A stretch of 64,000 nt of DNA. Origin: Dyella dinghuensis (GTDB taxonomy: Bacteria; Pseudomonadota; Gammaproteobacteria; Xanthomonadales; Rhodanobacteraceae). The stretch lies in the NCBI RefSeq assembly GCF_003977615.1, contig NZ_RYZR01000007.1, forward strand, positions 700,302 through 764,301, given 5' to 3'. The first letter of the stretch is position 1. Every line of letters begins with the position of its first letter. The translations under genes were made by a program, and so were the position numbers. Below the pieces are notes generated by a model. The model was not told where the DNA came from. It was given only the letters and a program-made list of their open reading frames with translations, and did not search any database. Shown piece by piece: positions 55,614 to 64,000 of this stretch.

Positions 55614-57668
55614 TCAGATGTTGATCAACAGCGGTTGCGGTTCCTGCAGGAAGTTGCCCTGCACGAAGTCCACGCCGCATGCGAACAGCAGCGACGTACT
55701 CGCCGCATCCTCGACCCATTCGGCGACGGCCATGCGCTTCATCTCGTGCGCCTGCTGGCAGATCTCGGTGATCTTCTTCTGATTTTCCGGATGCTGCGGC
55801 AGATCGGCCATGAAGCTACGGTCGATCTTCAGGTAATCCGCGTCGATGTAGTTGAGCAACTGGAACGAGTTCAAACCAGAGCCGAACTGTTCCAGCGCGA
55901 ACTGACCGCCGAGGTTCTTCCACCCGGTGATGAATTCCTGCGCCGGACGAAGCAAGGTCACCACCTTGCTCTCGGTCATTTCCAGAACAAGGCGTCCGCG
56001 CTTCAGGTTCGCGTTCTTCAGCGTCTTATCCAGCCACGGCAGTAACGTGCCTTGCTGCTGCAGCGATTCGGAGGTGAGCTTCACAAAGAAAGTCGTGGGC
56101 ACGCCCGCGCGATCGCGTGCCTTCAGTGCGTTAATCGCCTGATTGAGCACCCAACGGTCGATCTCGGCATTGAGACCATACTTTTCTGCGATCGGCATAA
56201 AGAAGCCGGGCGAGACTTCGCCCTGCGGGCCGTTCATGCGCAGCAGGATTTCCGAGTAATCGCCCTCGGCGTCCTGCAAGCTGATGGTCTGCTGGTGATA
56301 GAGCACGAACTCGTTCTGGGTGAGCGCCTGGCGCAATAGGCCCAGCCAATTCCGCTCGCGTTCGCCATCGGCTTTTTCGCGTGCAGCCGGATCGTGCAGT
56401 TCGCTGCGATTGCCGCCCTGGCCCTGCGAACTACGCAGCGCCTGGCTGGCCTGGTTGAGCAGCATATCCGTGTTGGCGTTCCTCTCACCCAGCAGGCTGC
56501 CGCCGATGCTCACCGTCAGCGTGATGGATTGCGTGCCCAGATCGAAGATCTCGCGCGAAATCACCTGCTGAAGCCCGGCGATCCAATCCCGAATCGCTTC
56601 GTCGCTTTCCGTATGCAGGATCACACCGATCGTGTGCTCAGCCAGCAGGCCGGCCACATCTTCCTGGCCCAGCTGCATGCTTACGCGATGCGCAAACGCG
56701 GCGAGCAGTTCGTCGGTCTTGCCCAGGCCGACGCTGTTGACGATCTGTGCCCAGTTGTCGGGTTCGATCAGCAACAGGCTCTGTCCTTTACGGCCCTCGC
56801 TGGCGGCGCTCACCGCGTTTTCGATGAATTCCAGCGTGCGCGCGCGATTGAACAGACCCGTCACCGCATCGCGCTGCAATTGCTCCACCAGCGCCGGATC
56901 GACCTGCTGGCGGCGGAATACGATCTGCAGGCAGGTTTCGCCTTCGAATGTCGCGTGCGCGAATTCGGCCGTGGCGGGGAAGGTGCTGCCGTCGGCACGC
57001 CGCGCGTGCAGTTCCATCCGATAGTCTGCCTTCTCACCGCGTGACAGCGAGCGCAGGAGGTTTTTGAAGTTGTCCGCATCCGACGGGCCGATCAGGTCGA
57101 GCACAGGCAGGCCAAGCAGATCGTCATAGTCGGCATAACCGAACGTATCCAGATACGAGCGGTTCGCGCGCACGTGCATGCCTTCGTGCACGTAAGCAAT
57201 CGGATCGTTCGACGAATCGAGCAGCGCATCGCAACGGCGTTCGGATTCGCGCAAGGCCGATTCCAGACGGCGCACCTGACGGCGCATGTTGAGCGCTTCG
57301 AACTCGCGCTTGATCACCGTCACCAGCTGTTTGGGTTGGGCGCGTGAGCCGACACCTTGCGCACCATCCTGAAACATCTCCGCGACAATCTGGTCGTCGA
57401 TCTTGGCCACGCAGGCCAACAGGGCGATATCGCGCGCGCTCGCGTCGATCTGCTGCACGACACTGCGCAACGGCAACCCGTTGACGCTGGGGTTGAACAG
57501 CACCACGTCCGGCCCGAGTTCCTCGAGCGCCGCGTGAATCTGGTCGGCGGTGGTGGCTCGGGCGGGGCGAACCGCTACGCCCGAATTGCGCAACAAGGTA
57601 ATGATCTGTTCCGCGTCCTCGACCGAGTTTTCAATGAAGAGGATCTTTATAACGGAGTCTGTCTTCAT
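55614..57668 (-). CDS. fimX: FimX-like degenerate REC-PAS-GGDEF-EAL c-di-GMP effector
   Basis: 684 aa. Order: receiver-like domain (about 5-120; the phosphoacceptor Asp is replaced, LFNPSVNGLP), PAS (about 145-265), GGDEF (about 270-430; signature replaced by LLAEHTIGVIL) and EAL (about 440-684). In the EAL domain the motif is EIL (Glu473), EMTES replaces EITES, and the DDFGTG loop is EQFGSG, so hydrolysis is unlikely. This architecture and degeneration match FimX of Pseudomonas and Xanthomonas, which binds c-di-GMP and works with PilZ and PilB in type IV pilus assembly. No pil genes are in the window. Confidence 0.82.
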   Translation of the reverse strand: MKTDSVIKILFIENSVEDAEQIITLLRNSGVAVRPARATTADQIHAALEELGPDVVLFNPSVNGLPLRSVVQQIDASARDIALLACVAKIDDQIVAEMFQDGAQGVGSRAQPKQLVTVIKREFEALNMRRQVRRLESALRESERRCDALLDSSNDPIAYVHEGMHVRANRSYLDTFGYADYDDLLGLPVLDLIGPSDADNFKNLLRSLSRGEKADYRMELHARRADGSTFPATAEFAHATFEGETCLQIVFRRQQVDPALVEQLQRDAVTGLFNRARTLEFIENAVSAASEGRKGQSLLLIEPDNWAQIVNSVGLGKTDELLAAFAHRVSMQLGQEDVAGLLAEHTIGVILHTESDEAIRDWIAGLQQVISREIFDLGTQSITLTVSIGGSLLGERNANTDMLLNQASQALRSSQGQGGNRSELHDPAAREKADGERERNWLGLLRQALTQNEFVLYHQQTISLQDAEGDYSEILLRMNGPQGEVSPGFFMPIAEKYGLNAEIDRWVLNQAINALKARDRAGVPTTFFVKLTSESLQQQGTLLPWLDKTLKNANLKRGRLVLEMTESKVVTLLRPAQEFITGWKNLGGQFALEQFGSGLNSFQLLNYIDADYLKIDRSFMADLPQHPENQKKITEICQQAHEMKRMAVAEWVEDAASTSLLFACGVDFVQGNFLQEPQPLLINI

Positions 57669-57811
57669 GGGCGGTACGTGCTTCCTTGGATAGGGCCGCC
57701 CATGGAAAACCCGAGGACAAGCCGGCACTAATACCCGTTTTAACGGATTCTGCATAACGCCGCTAGCGCCAATTCACCCTTTGGTGACCAAGCGCATGGG
57801 AAGACAGGGAC

Positions 57812-58825
57812 TTAGAGCGCTCGTTTGGACGGATCGCCGCCTACTTCACGGACCAGTTTGGGCACAAGATAACCAGGTAGCTGGCCGCGCATTGACGTCA
57901 TCAATGACTGCGCCCGTGCATCGTCCACTTCAAAATGTGCGGCGCCTTGCACGCGATCGAGCTGATGCAGGTAGTAGGGCAGCACGCCCGCGGCGAACAG
58001 GCGTTCTGACAATGCGATCAACGCGTCGGCATCGTCGTTGATCCCGCGTAACAATACCGATTGGTTAAGGAGTGTTGCGCCCGCGTCACGCAGACGAGTG
58101 CAGGCAGCGTCTACATCCGCGTCGAATTCATTCGCGTGATTGGCGTGTATCACCACCACCTTTTGATGGGGCAGGGAGCGCAGCCATTCGACGAACGGAC
58201 CGTCGATGCGCTCCGGCAACACGACGGGCAGGCGCGTGTGGATGCGCAAGCGCGTGACATGCGGAAGGTCCGCAAGGCCCTGGCTGAGTTCCTCAAGCTT
58301 GCTCGTAGCTAACGACAGCGGATCGCCGCCAGAAAGAATCAGCTCGGTGATGGAGGTGTCTTGCCGGACATGTTCCAGCGCATGACGCCACTGACCCGCT
58401 GCAGCCATTTCGTCGCCGTAGGGAAAGTGCCGGCGGAAGCAATAGCGGCAATTGATGGCGCAGCTGCCGCTGGCAATCAGCAGAGCGCGGCCCTGGTATT
58501 TGTGCAGCACGCCCTGCGCTTCGCGAGCGGCCATATCGCCCACGGCATCTTCGGCAAAGCCGGGCACCCGATCCAGCTCGGCCAACTGAGGCAACACCTG
58601 CAGCAGCAACGGATCGTGCGCATCGCCCCGGCGCATGCGCGCCGCGAAACCGCGCGGCACGCGCAGCGCAAAGCCGGCATCTGCCGCAGGCAGGCGGTCG
58701 GCCAGGTGGCTTAGCTGGAGCAGATCGAGCAGCTCGCGGCCATCGGTAATGGCATCGCGCCAGAGCTGCCGCCAATCCGCCAGGGCGGGCGATGTAATGC
58801 GGGCGCCTGGGCTTGCGGTTATCAT
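57812..58825 (-). CDS. epmB: EF-P beta-lysylation protein EpmB (lysine 2,3-aminomutase)
   Basis: 337 aa. Radical-SAM cluster C-x3-C-x2-C at Cys122, Cys126 and Cys129 (CAINCRYCFRR), SGGDPLSL and VLPYYLHQLDRVQG. Converts alpha-lysine to (R)-beta-lysine for EF-P modification. Divergent from efp, 88 nt apart, the classical arrangement. Confidence 0.93.
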   Translation of the reverse strand: MITASPGARITSPALADWRQLWRDAITDGRELLDLLQLSHLADRLPAADAGFALRVPRGFAARMRRGDAHDPLLLQVLPQLAELDRVPGFAEDAVGDMAAREAQGVLHKYQGRALLIASGSCAINCRYCFRRHFPYGDEMAAAGQWRHALEHVRQDTSITELILSGGDPLSLATSKLEELSQGLADLPHVTRLRIHTRLPVVLPERIDGPFVEWLRSLPHQKVVVIHANHANEFDADVDAACTRLRDAGATLLNQSVLLRGINDDADALIALSERLFAAGVLPYYLHQLDRVQGAAHFEVDDARAQSLMTSMRGQLPGYLVPKLVREVGGDPSKRAL

Positions 58826-58913
58826 AGTGGGCTCTATACGGGCCGTATGGCCTCTAAAGCAGTCTATTTTACCCGCTGATCGCAGCGGTTTTCCTTAATC
58901 CGGAGCGAAGTGC

Positions 58914-59480
58914 ATGGCCAGTTACGATCTGAATGGCGTCAAGAACGGTCTGAAGATCATCGTCGACGGCGATCCCTACATCATCACCGAGGCGGAGTTC
59001 ATCAAACCGGGCAAGGGCCAGGCCTTCACCCGTATCAAGATCCGCAACCTGCTCAACGGCCGCACCACGGAAAAGACCCTGAAGTCGAGCGACTCCTTCG
59101 AGGGCGCCGATGTGGTCGATACCGACATGCAGTACCTCTACAGCGACGGCGAGTTCTGGCACTTCATGCACCAGGAATCGTTCGAACAGCACCAGGCCGA
59201 CGCAGCCGCGATGGCCGAGACGGCCAAGTGGCTGAAGGGCGAAGAAGAGTGCGTGGTCACGCTGTGGAACGGCCGTCCGATCTCCGTGCAGGCGCCGAAC
59301 TTCGTCGAACTGAAGATTGTCGAGACCGATCCGGGTCTGCGTGGCGACACCTCGGGTGGCGGCGGCAAGCCGGCCAAGCTCGAGACCGGTGCCGTTGTGC
59401 GCGTACCGCTGTTCGTCAATCAGGAAGAAATCATCAAGGTCGACACGCGTTCTGGCGAATATGTCAGCCGTGTGAAGTGA
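58914..59480 (+). CDS. efp: Elongation factor P
   Basis: 188 aa. Three-domain EF-P; Lys34 in KPGKGQAF is the residue lysylated by EpmA with EpmB product. Rescues ribosomes stalled at polyproline. epmA is not in the window. Confidence 0.96.
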   Translation: MASYDLNGVKNGLKIIVDGDPYIITEAEFIKPGKGQAFTRIKIRNLLNGRTTEKTLKSSDSFEGADVVDTDMQYLYSDGEFWHFMHQESFEQHQADAAAMAETAKWLKGEEECVVTLWNGRPISVQAPNFVELKIVETDPGLRGDTSGGGGKPAKLETGAVVRVPLFVNQEEIIKVDTRSGEYVSRVK

Positions 59481-59557
59481 CGAACTGGCGCGAGCTTGTG
59501 GTTCGCGCCTAGGCCATGTCGTCGTTCCAGCGCATGTTGGAGTGACGAAATAAAATG

Positions 59558-59592
59558 GATGGGGCGGACATCGTAAGATGTACCGCCCCATC
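59558..59592 (+). promoter_or_regulatory. Strong hairpin upstream of mtaD
   Basis: 15-bp stem GATGGGGCGGACATC / GATGTaCCGCCCCATC with one bulged A and a GTAA tetraloop. Ends 29 nt before the mtaD ATG and 77 nt after efp. No T run follows on the plus strand; on the minus strand an AT-rich ATTTTATTT does. Could be an efp terminator or a leader structure. Confidence 0.6.
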
Positions 59593-59621
59593 TCGTATCC
59601 ATCCCCAGCAAGGCATTCACG

Positions 59622-60953
59622 ATGAGCCAGACCGCTCTGCAGACCGTCGATCTACTTATCGAGGCCCGCTGGGTCGTGCCGGTCGAGCCGCACAATGTCG
59701 TGCTTGAGCATCACGCCGTCGCTATCGACGGCGATCGCATCGTCGCGGTGCTACCCATCAGCGAAGCGCGCAACACATACGTGCCGCGCGAACGCGTCGA
59801 GTTGGGTGAGCATGTGTTGATCCCCGGCCTCATCAATACGCATACGCACAATCCGATGACATTGATGCGCGGCCTCGCCGACGACCTGCCGTTGATGGTC
59901 TGGTTGCAGCAGCACATCTGGCCGGTAGAGGCCAAAGTCATCGGCCCTGAATTTGTACGCGATGGCGTCGAACTTGCGGTCGCAGAAATGATTCGGGGGG
60001 GTACCACCTGCGCGAACGAAAACTACTTCTTTCCCGACACGATTGGCGCGACGTATCGCAAGCTCGGCTTCCGCGCGATGGTCGGTCTGCCGATCATCGA
60101 ATTCCCCTCGGCGTGGGCCAAGACGCAGGACGAATACTTCGAGCGCGCCGGTGAAACGCACGATGCCTTCCGCAACGATGCACTGATCCGCACAGCCTTC
60201 GCACCGCATGCGCCGTACACCGTGTCGGATGAGTCGTTCGAGCGCATTCGTGTGCTTGCCGACCAGCTCGATATCCCGGTGCATCTGCATCTGCACGAGA
60301 CTGCGCATGAAGTCGAAGAGGAGCGCAAGAAATCAGGTCTGCGTCCGTTCCAGCGGCTGCAGAAGCTGGGTCTTGTCAACGACCGTCTGATCGCCGTGCA
60401 TATGACACAGCTGACCGACGCTGAGATTGCCGCCTGCGCCGAAGCGGGTGTTTCCGTGGTGCATTGTCCGGAGTCGAATCTCAAACTTGCCTCGGGCTTC
60501 TGTCCGGCCGAGAAAATCCGCAAAGCTGGCGTGAACCTCGCCATCGGCACAGACGGCTGCGCGTCCAACAACGATCTGGATATGTTCGGCGAAATGCGTA
60601 CCGCCGCGTTACTCGCCAAGGCCGTTGCCGAAGATGCCGCCGCCTTCGACGCTGCGTTTACGTTGCGCGGGGCGACCATCAACGCGGCCAAAGCGCTGGG
60701 TATGGAAGAGCAGATCGGTTCCATCGAAGCCGGTAAGCAGGCAGACCTCGCCGCCGTGCGTTTGAGCGATCTGGAAACGCAGCCGCTTTTCCACATCATT
60801 TCCCAGCTCGTCTATGCAACGGGCCGGCATCAGGTCAGCGATGTATGGATTGCTGGCAAGCGCAAACTCGCCGAGCGCGAACTGGTAGATATGGATACCG
60901 CCGATATCCTCGCGCGCACGCACGCTTGGCGTGAACGCATCGCGGCCATTTGA
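59622..60953 (+). CDS. mtaD: TRZ/ATZ-family amidohydrolase, methylthioadenosine/SAH deaminase
   Basis: 443 aa. Metal-dependent amidohydrolase: HTHNPMTLMRG (H-x-H), HLHLHET, and GTDGCASNNDLDMFGEMR. Deaminates 5'-methylthioadenosine, S-adenosylhomocysteine or related purines. Placed before ubiG, an enzyme that produces S-adenosylhomocysteine. Confidence 0.88.
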   Translation: MSQTALQTVDLLIEARWVVPVEPHNVVLEHHAVAIDGDRIVAVLPISEARNTYVPRERVELGEHVLIPGLINTHTHNPMTLMRGLADDLPLMVWLQQHIWPVEAKVIGPEFVRDGVELAVAEMIRGGTTCANENYFFPDTIGATYRKLGFRAMVGLPIIEFPSAWAKTQDEYFERAGETHDAFRNDALIRTAFAPHAPYTVSDESFERIRVLADQLDIPVHLHLHETAHEVEEERKKSGLRPFQRLQKLGLVNDRLIAVHMTQLTDAEIAACAEAGVSVVHCPESNLKLASGFCPAEKIRKAGVNLAIGTDGCASNNDLDMFGEMRTAALLAKAVAEDAAAFDAAFTLRGATINAAKALGMEEQIGSIEAGKQADLAAVRLSDLETQPLFHIISQLVYATGRHQVSDVWIAGKRKLAERELVDMDTADILARTHAWRERIAAI

Positions 60954-60959
60954 CACGCC

Positions 60960-61214
60960 ATGCATCGCTACCTCGTTCTTCTCATCCGTCGCCCGCAGGT
61001 TGATCCTGCCGTGGTGCCGTTGCATCAGCAGTTTCTCGAAGATCTGCGTGCTGAAGGCCGCAATGAAATGTCCGGGCCGTTCGGCGACAAATCCGGCGGG
61101 GCATACCTGCTGAAAGCCGCATCGATGGACGAAGCGCGCGAGATCGCCTTCCGCGATCCGGCCCACACCAGCGGTGGCTGGGATATCACGTTATACGAAT
61201 GGCACGCCCACTAA
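60960..61214 (+). CDS. YciI-like protein
   Basis: 84 aa. RYLVLLIRRPQVDP, FLEDLRAEGRNEMSGPFGDKSGGAYLLKAASMDEAREIAFRDP fits the YciI/YCII fold. Function of the family is poorly known. Starts 6 nt after mtaD. Confidence 0.82.
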   Translation: MHRYLVLLIRRPQVDPAVVPLHQQFLEDLRAEGRNEMSGPFGDKSGGAYLLKAASMDEAREIAFRDPAHTSGGWDITLYEWHAH

Positions 61215-61242
61215 GCTTGGCGCGTTCTGCAGGAGTTGGATG

Positions 61243-61950
61243 ATGGAAACCACGCAAAACGTCAGTCACGACGAAATCGCCCGCTTCGACCGGCTCGCCT
61301 CGCGCTGGTGGGATCCGGATGGCGAATCGCGGCCACTGCACGATCTCAATCCCACCCGCCTAGCCTATGTTGCAGAGCGCGTATCGCTGCGCGGCGAAAA
61401 AGTCGCCGATATCGGTTGCGGCGGCGGCTTGTTGAGCGAAGCGCTGGCGCGCGCCGGTGCAAATGTCGTCGGCATCGATCTTGGCCTCAAGGTTATCGAG
61501 ATTGCGCGATTGCATCTGCACGAATCCAACCTTGTCGTCGATTACCGCAAGCAATCCTCTTCGGAACTCGCGGCGGCTGAGCCAGCCAGTTTCGATGCCG
61601 TGTGCTGCATGGAGATGATCGAGCACGTTCCCGATCCCGCGGCATTGGTGCAGGATCTGGCCGCGATGCTCAAACCCGGCGGGCGTCTTTTCATGTCCAC
61701 GCTCAATCGCACGCCTGCGTCATTCGGCGCGGCGATTCTCGGTGCCGAATACATCACGCGCATGTTGCCGCGCGGTACACACCATTACGCGAAATTCCTC
61801 AAGCCTTCCGAACTTGCGCGCTTGTTGCGGCAGGCCGGATTAGAGCTGGAGGATGTGAGCGGCCTCGGTTACAACCCGGTCAATCGCAAGGCATGGATAA
61901 GCCGCATCACCGCCATCAACTATCTTTTGAGCGCACGCAAACCCGCATGA
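61243..61950 (+). CDS. ubiG: Ubiquinone biosynthesis O-methyltransferase UbiG
   Basis: 235 aa. SAM motif VADIGCGGGLLSEALARAGA; EMIEHVPDP; FMSTLNRT and PRGTHHYAKFLKPSEL. Carries out both O-methylations of ubiquinone synthesis. ATG 61243, with AGGAG at 7 nt. Confidence 0.94.
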   Translation: METTQNVSHDEIARFDRLASRWWDPDGESRPLHDLNPTRLAYVAERVSLRGEKVADIGCGGGLLSEALARAGANVVGIDLGLKVIEIARLHLHESNLVVDYRKQSSSELAAAEPASFDAVCCMEMIEHVPDPAALVQDLAAMLKPGGRLFMSTLNRTPASFGAAILGAEYITRMLPRGTHHYAKFLKPSELARLLRQAGLELEDVSGLGYNPVNRKAWISRITAINYLLSARKPA

Positions 61951-62621
61951 AATCGCTTCCCGAGTCACCGCAGGGTGTCCTGTTTGATCTGGACGGTACG
62001 CTGATAGATAGCGCGCCGGATCTTTATGCTGCGCTCAATGCGTATTGCGATGAGGTTGGTGCGCCGCACGCGCAATACGAGGCGATGCGCGAGGTCGTAT
62101 CGCGCGGTTCGCGCGCCATCCTTCGCTGCGCATTCGATGAAAGCGACGACGCGCTGATTGAACGTATGCCGCGTTATCTGGAGCTTTATCATTCCATGAT
62201 GTACCGCCATACGCGTCCCTTCGATGGCATCGATGCATTGCTCGAAGCGCTGGAAAGTGCGGGTATCGCATGGGGCATCGTCACCAACAAGCCGGGTTAT
62301 CTCACCGATGATCTGGTGGAACAGATCGGCTGGAGCGCTCGCGTTTGCGCTAGTGTTTCGGGCGACACGCTGCCCGTGCGCAAACCCGATCCCGCACCAG
62401 TGCTGCTCGCTTGCGAACGCGGTGGACTAACACCGTCGCGCTGTCTTTTTGTCGGTGACGACCGTCGCGACATCCAGGCAGGCCGTGATGCGGGATTGTT
62501 CACTGTCGCGGTGAAATGGGGTTATCTCGATGGCGGCGATCCGGATGCATGGGGTGCGGATATCGTGCTGGACCATCCGCTCGACATCGCTCAGTTGCTC
62601 AAGCTCAAGGTCGCCGCGTGA
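61947..62621 (+). CDS. HAD phosphatase, phosphoglycolate or MurNAc-6P phosphatase
   Basis: 224 aa. FDLDGTLIDSAPDL nucleophile motif, IVTNKPG, and VGDDRRDIQAGRDAG. Overlaps ubiG by ATGA. In Pseudomonas the same position is held by MupP, a MurNAc 6-phosphate phosphatase, so either Gph or MupP function is possible. Confidence 0.87.
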   Translation: MKSLPESPQGVLFDLDGTLIDSAPDLYAALNAYCDEVGAPHAQYEAMREVVSRGSRAILRCAFDESDDALIERMPRYLELYHSMMYRHTRPFDGIDALLEALESAGIAWGIVTNKPGYLTDDLVEQIGWSARVCASVSGDTLPVRKPDPAPVLLACERGGLTPSRCLFVGDDRRDIQAGRDAGLFTVAVKWGYLDGGDPDAWGADIVLDHPLDIAQLLKLKVAA

Positions 62622-63475
62622 CCGTTGATGTTTCCCAGCACGGCGCGTTGCAGAGCTACATCGATAAATGGCTCAGCGTGCAACCGCAGCAGCGCGTGGC
62701 GTTGGTGTTTGTCGATCCCAGCAAATACCCTGGACATGTTGCGCTTGCCGCGTGGGAACAGGAGTTGCTCTCTGCCGCTTATGGCATTCGCGAACCCCAG
62801 GTCGCACTCACCAAACTCAACTGGTGGGCGGAAGAGTTGAGCAGCGCGCACGAGACTGGCGGACGACATCCATTGACCCGCGTGCTGTTCGATGACGAGC
62901 GTGCGCATGCCATCTCGAAGGAGCGTTGGGTCGCACCCGTGCTTGCAGCAATGGCACAACTGGAAGAGGGCACTGCGGTCGATTTCGCCGCGCAGCTTAA
63001 CGCTGCCTCCGCGCTGCACGGCGCGTTCGCCGAAGTGGAAACCAACTGGTGGTATGGCGATGCGGCATCGCCTGCTCGCGCGGCGCGCATCGCTACGTTG
63101 AGCCACTTGCTGTACGCGCTGCGCCGCCTCCAAGACGATGCCGAACGCGATCGCCTCCCACTGCCCATGTCGCGCCTGGCCCGCTTCAACCTGAGCCGTG
63201 CCGGGTTGCGGGATCGCAGCGATGCACGCGATCAGGCCGTCAAGGCGCAACTGGGCGACCTTCAGTCCTCGTGGGACGAAGCGGGGCGTCTGGCGGGTCC
63301 GCTGAGCGTCTTCCGGGCGCTCGAAGGTGGCCAGGGTGAACGGTTGGTCCGCAGGGCCGCTGGCGCGAGCGACCCACTGGCTGCGCTCCAGAAAGGCGCC
63401 CCGGAGGGTGGCTTTATGGCCACATTCCGCGCCTGGAACGCGGCTCGCCACTGGCAAATGCAGGTTTCGGGCTGA
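62618..63475 (+). CDS. Squalene/phytoene-synthase-like protein
   Basis: 285 aa from a GTG overlapping the phosphatase stop (GTGA). The family shape is visible: ALTKLNWWAEELSS, GAFAEVETNWWY and LLYALRRLQDDAERDRLPLP in which an acidic patch sits. The prenyl-diphosphate-binding DxxxD sites are not both clear, so catalysis is uncertain. No hopanoid or carotenoid genes are near. Confidence 0.72.
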   Translation: MTVDVSQHGALQSYIDKWLSVQPQQRVALVFVDPSKYPGHVALAAWEQELLSAAYGIREPQVALTKLNWWAEELSSAHETGGRHPLTRVLFDDERAHAISKERWVAPVLAAMAQLEEGTAVDFAAQLNAASALHGAFAEVETNWWYGDAASPARAARIATLSHLLYALRRLQDDAERDRLPLPMSRLARFNLSRAGLRDRSDARDQAVKAQLGDLQSSWDEAGRLAGPLSVFRALEGGQGERLVRRAAGASDPLAALQKGAPEGGFMATFRAWNAARHWQMQVSG

Positions 63476-63582
63476 TCGCCAAAACGCACTGTTTCCTGTC
63501 CGGGCCTGTTGCAACGCCACAAGCTGCCCCAAAATACGTGAACCTCGCGGCGCTCTATCGCTGACGGTTACAGGAAATACCC

Positions 63583-64000
63583 ATGCACAGCCATGAAAAC
63601 ACTGTTCGTCTGATGCCCGATGTTGCTGGCCAAGCGCAGCCGCATCTGGCCGGAGCGCTGGACTGGGTGGGCATGGACGGTATCGAAGTGCCGGTGCGCT
63701 TCGACGCCGGCGACGGCGATGTGCAGCGCGCGAGCGCGCAGGTCGGTGCTTTTGTCAACCTCACCCGGCCCGACAAGCGCGGCATTCACATGTCGCGTCT
63801 GTATCTGCTGGTCGATGAATATCTGAGCAGCAAGACCGTCGATGCGGCGATGCTTGAATCCTTGCTGCGCGCGTTTCTGGATTCCCACAAGGATCTGGCC
63901 GATCGCGCGCGTATCAGCATCCGGTTCGACCAGCTTGTGCGCCGCGCCGCCTTGCGCAGCGACAACAGCGGCTGGCGCGCCTATCCGGTTTCCATCGAAG
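63583..64000 (+). CDS. folE2: GTP cyclohydrolase FolE2 (3' partial)
   Basis: First 139 codons from ATG 63583 (AGGAAA 6 nt ahead); the frame remains open at the window end. Diagnostic LMPDVAGQ, ALDWVGMDGIEVPVRF and GAFVNLTRPDKRGIHMSRLYLLVDEYL match the type IB (FolE2) family, which makes dihydroneopterin triphosphate for folate without strict zinc need. No Zur-like palindrome is seen in 63476-63582. Confidence 0.93.
   Translation, partial: MHSHENTVRLMPDVAGQAQPHLAGALDWVGMDGIEVPVRFDAGDGDVQRASAQVGAFVNLTRPDKRGIHMSRLYLLVDEYLSSKTVDAAMLESLLRAFLDSHKDLADRARISIRFDQLVRRAALRSDNSGWRAYPVSIE

Overview
This 64 kb window is a high-GC (about 60%) proteobacterial chromosome segment that is almost fully coding. 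Gene content and order point to the Xanthomonadales (Lysobacterales), most likely a Rhodanobacteraceae member of the Dyella/Luteibacter/Rhodanobacter type. The pointers are a leuS-lptE-holA-nadD / rsfS-rlmH / maf series, a FimX-like REC-PAS-GGDEF-EAL protein, an epmB/efp pair, rpsP-rimM-trmD-rplS after ffh, and an OhrR/Ohr pair. The taxon call is an inference from protein families and synteny. No rRNA, tRNA, CRISPR array, prophage or transposase gene is visible.

Layout. 1-2146: end of a PqiB/PqiC (MCE) lipid-transport operon. 2264-7230: leuS-lptE-holA-nadD. 7232-11101: a redox module, divergent dipZ-msrB (minus) and an ECF sigma/NrsF-type anti-sigma pair (plus), set between nadD and rsfS. 11341-15505: rsfS, rlmH, a GNAT, an LTA-synthase-like membrane phosphotransferase and maf. 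15510-18192: CPBP protease, MAPEG protein, YpfJ-like zinc protease, YkgJ-like Cys-cluster protein. 18206-20970: a second ECF sigma/zinc anti-sigma pair divergent from a Tat-exported metallophosphoesterase and a cupredoxin. 20957-30878: LigB-type dioxygenase, two DEAD-box helicases, SDR, RimJ, MFS transporter, GNAT, SlyD, Ohr/OhrR, NlpC/P60 lipoprotein. 30985-36303: a ChaN/EreA-like secreted protein, flavin oxidoreductases, N-formylglutamate amidohydrolase and a small Ser/Lys-rich exported protein. 36367-42334 (minus): asnS, MalM-like lipoprotein, a two-TM protein, SDR, 2-aminomuconate-semialdehyde-type ALDH, beta-carbonic anhydrase and RidA/aminomuconate-deaminase-like protein. 42493-48621: A-type Fe-S carrier, rpsF-rpsR-rplI, dnaB, alr, radA. 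48634-51852: ypjD-like gene, then an SdpR/SdpI-like pair with a hydrolase. 51915-55523: ffh and rpsP-rimM-trmD-rplS. 55614-64000: fimX-like gene, epmB/efp, mtaD, yciI-like, ubiG, gph/mupP-type phosphatase, a squalene/phytoene-synthase-like gene and the start of folE2.

The strongest new signals are regulatory. The divergent dipZ/ECF intergenic region carries two exact copies of GTAACC-N16-CGAA in opposite orientations. The second ECF locus carries two exact copies of GGAATA-N16-GGTAAT in opposite orientations. Each pair places the sigma gene and its divergent neighbour operon under apparently the same sigma factor. Other signals are a perfect 22-bp palindrome in front of the SdpR-like repressor gene, two DnaA-box-like 9-mers 21 bp apart upstream of dnaB, an OhrR-type AT-rich palindrome, a strong 15-bp hairpin ahead of mtaD, and three large intergenic inverted-repeat elements, one lying between rpsR and rplI.
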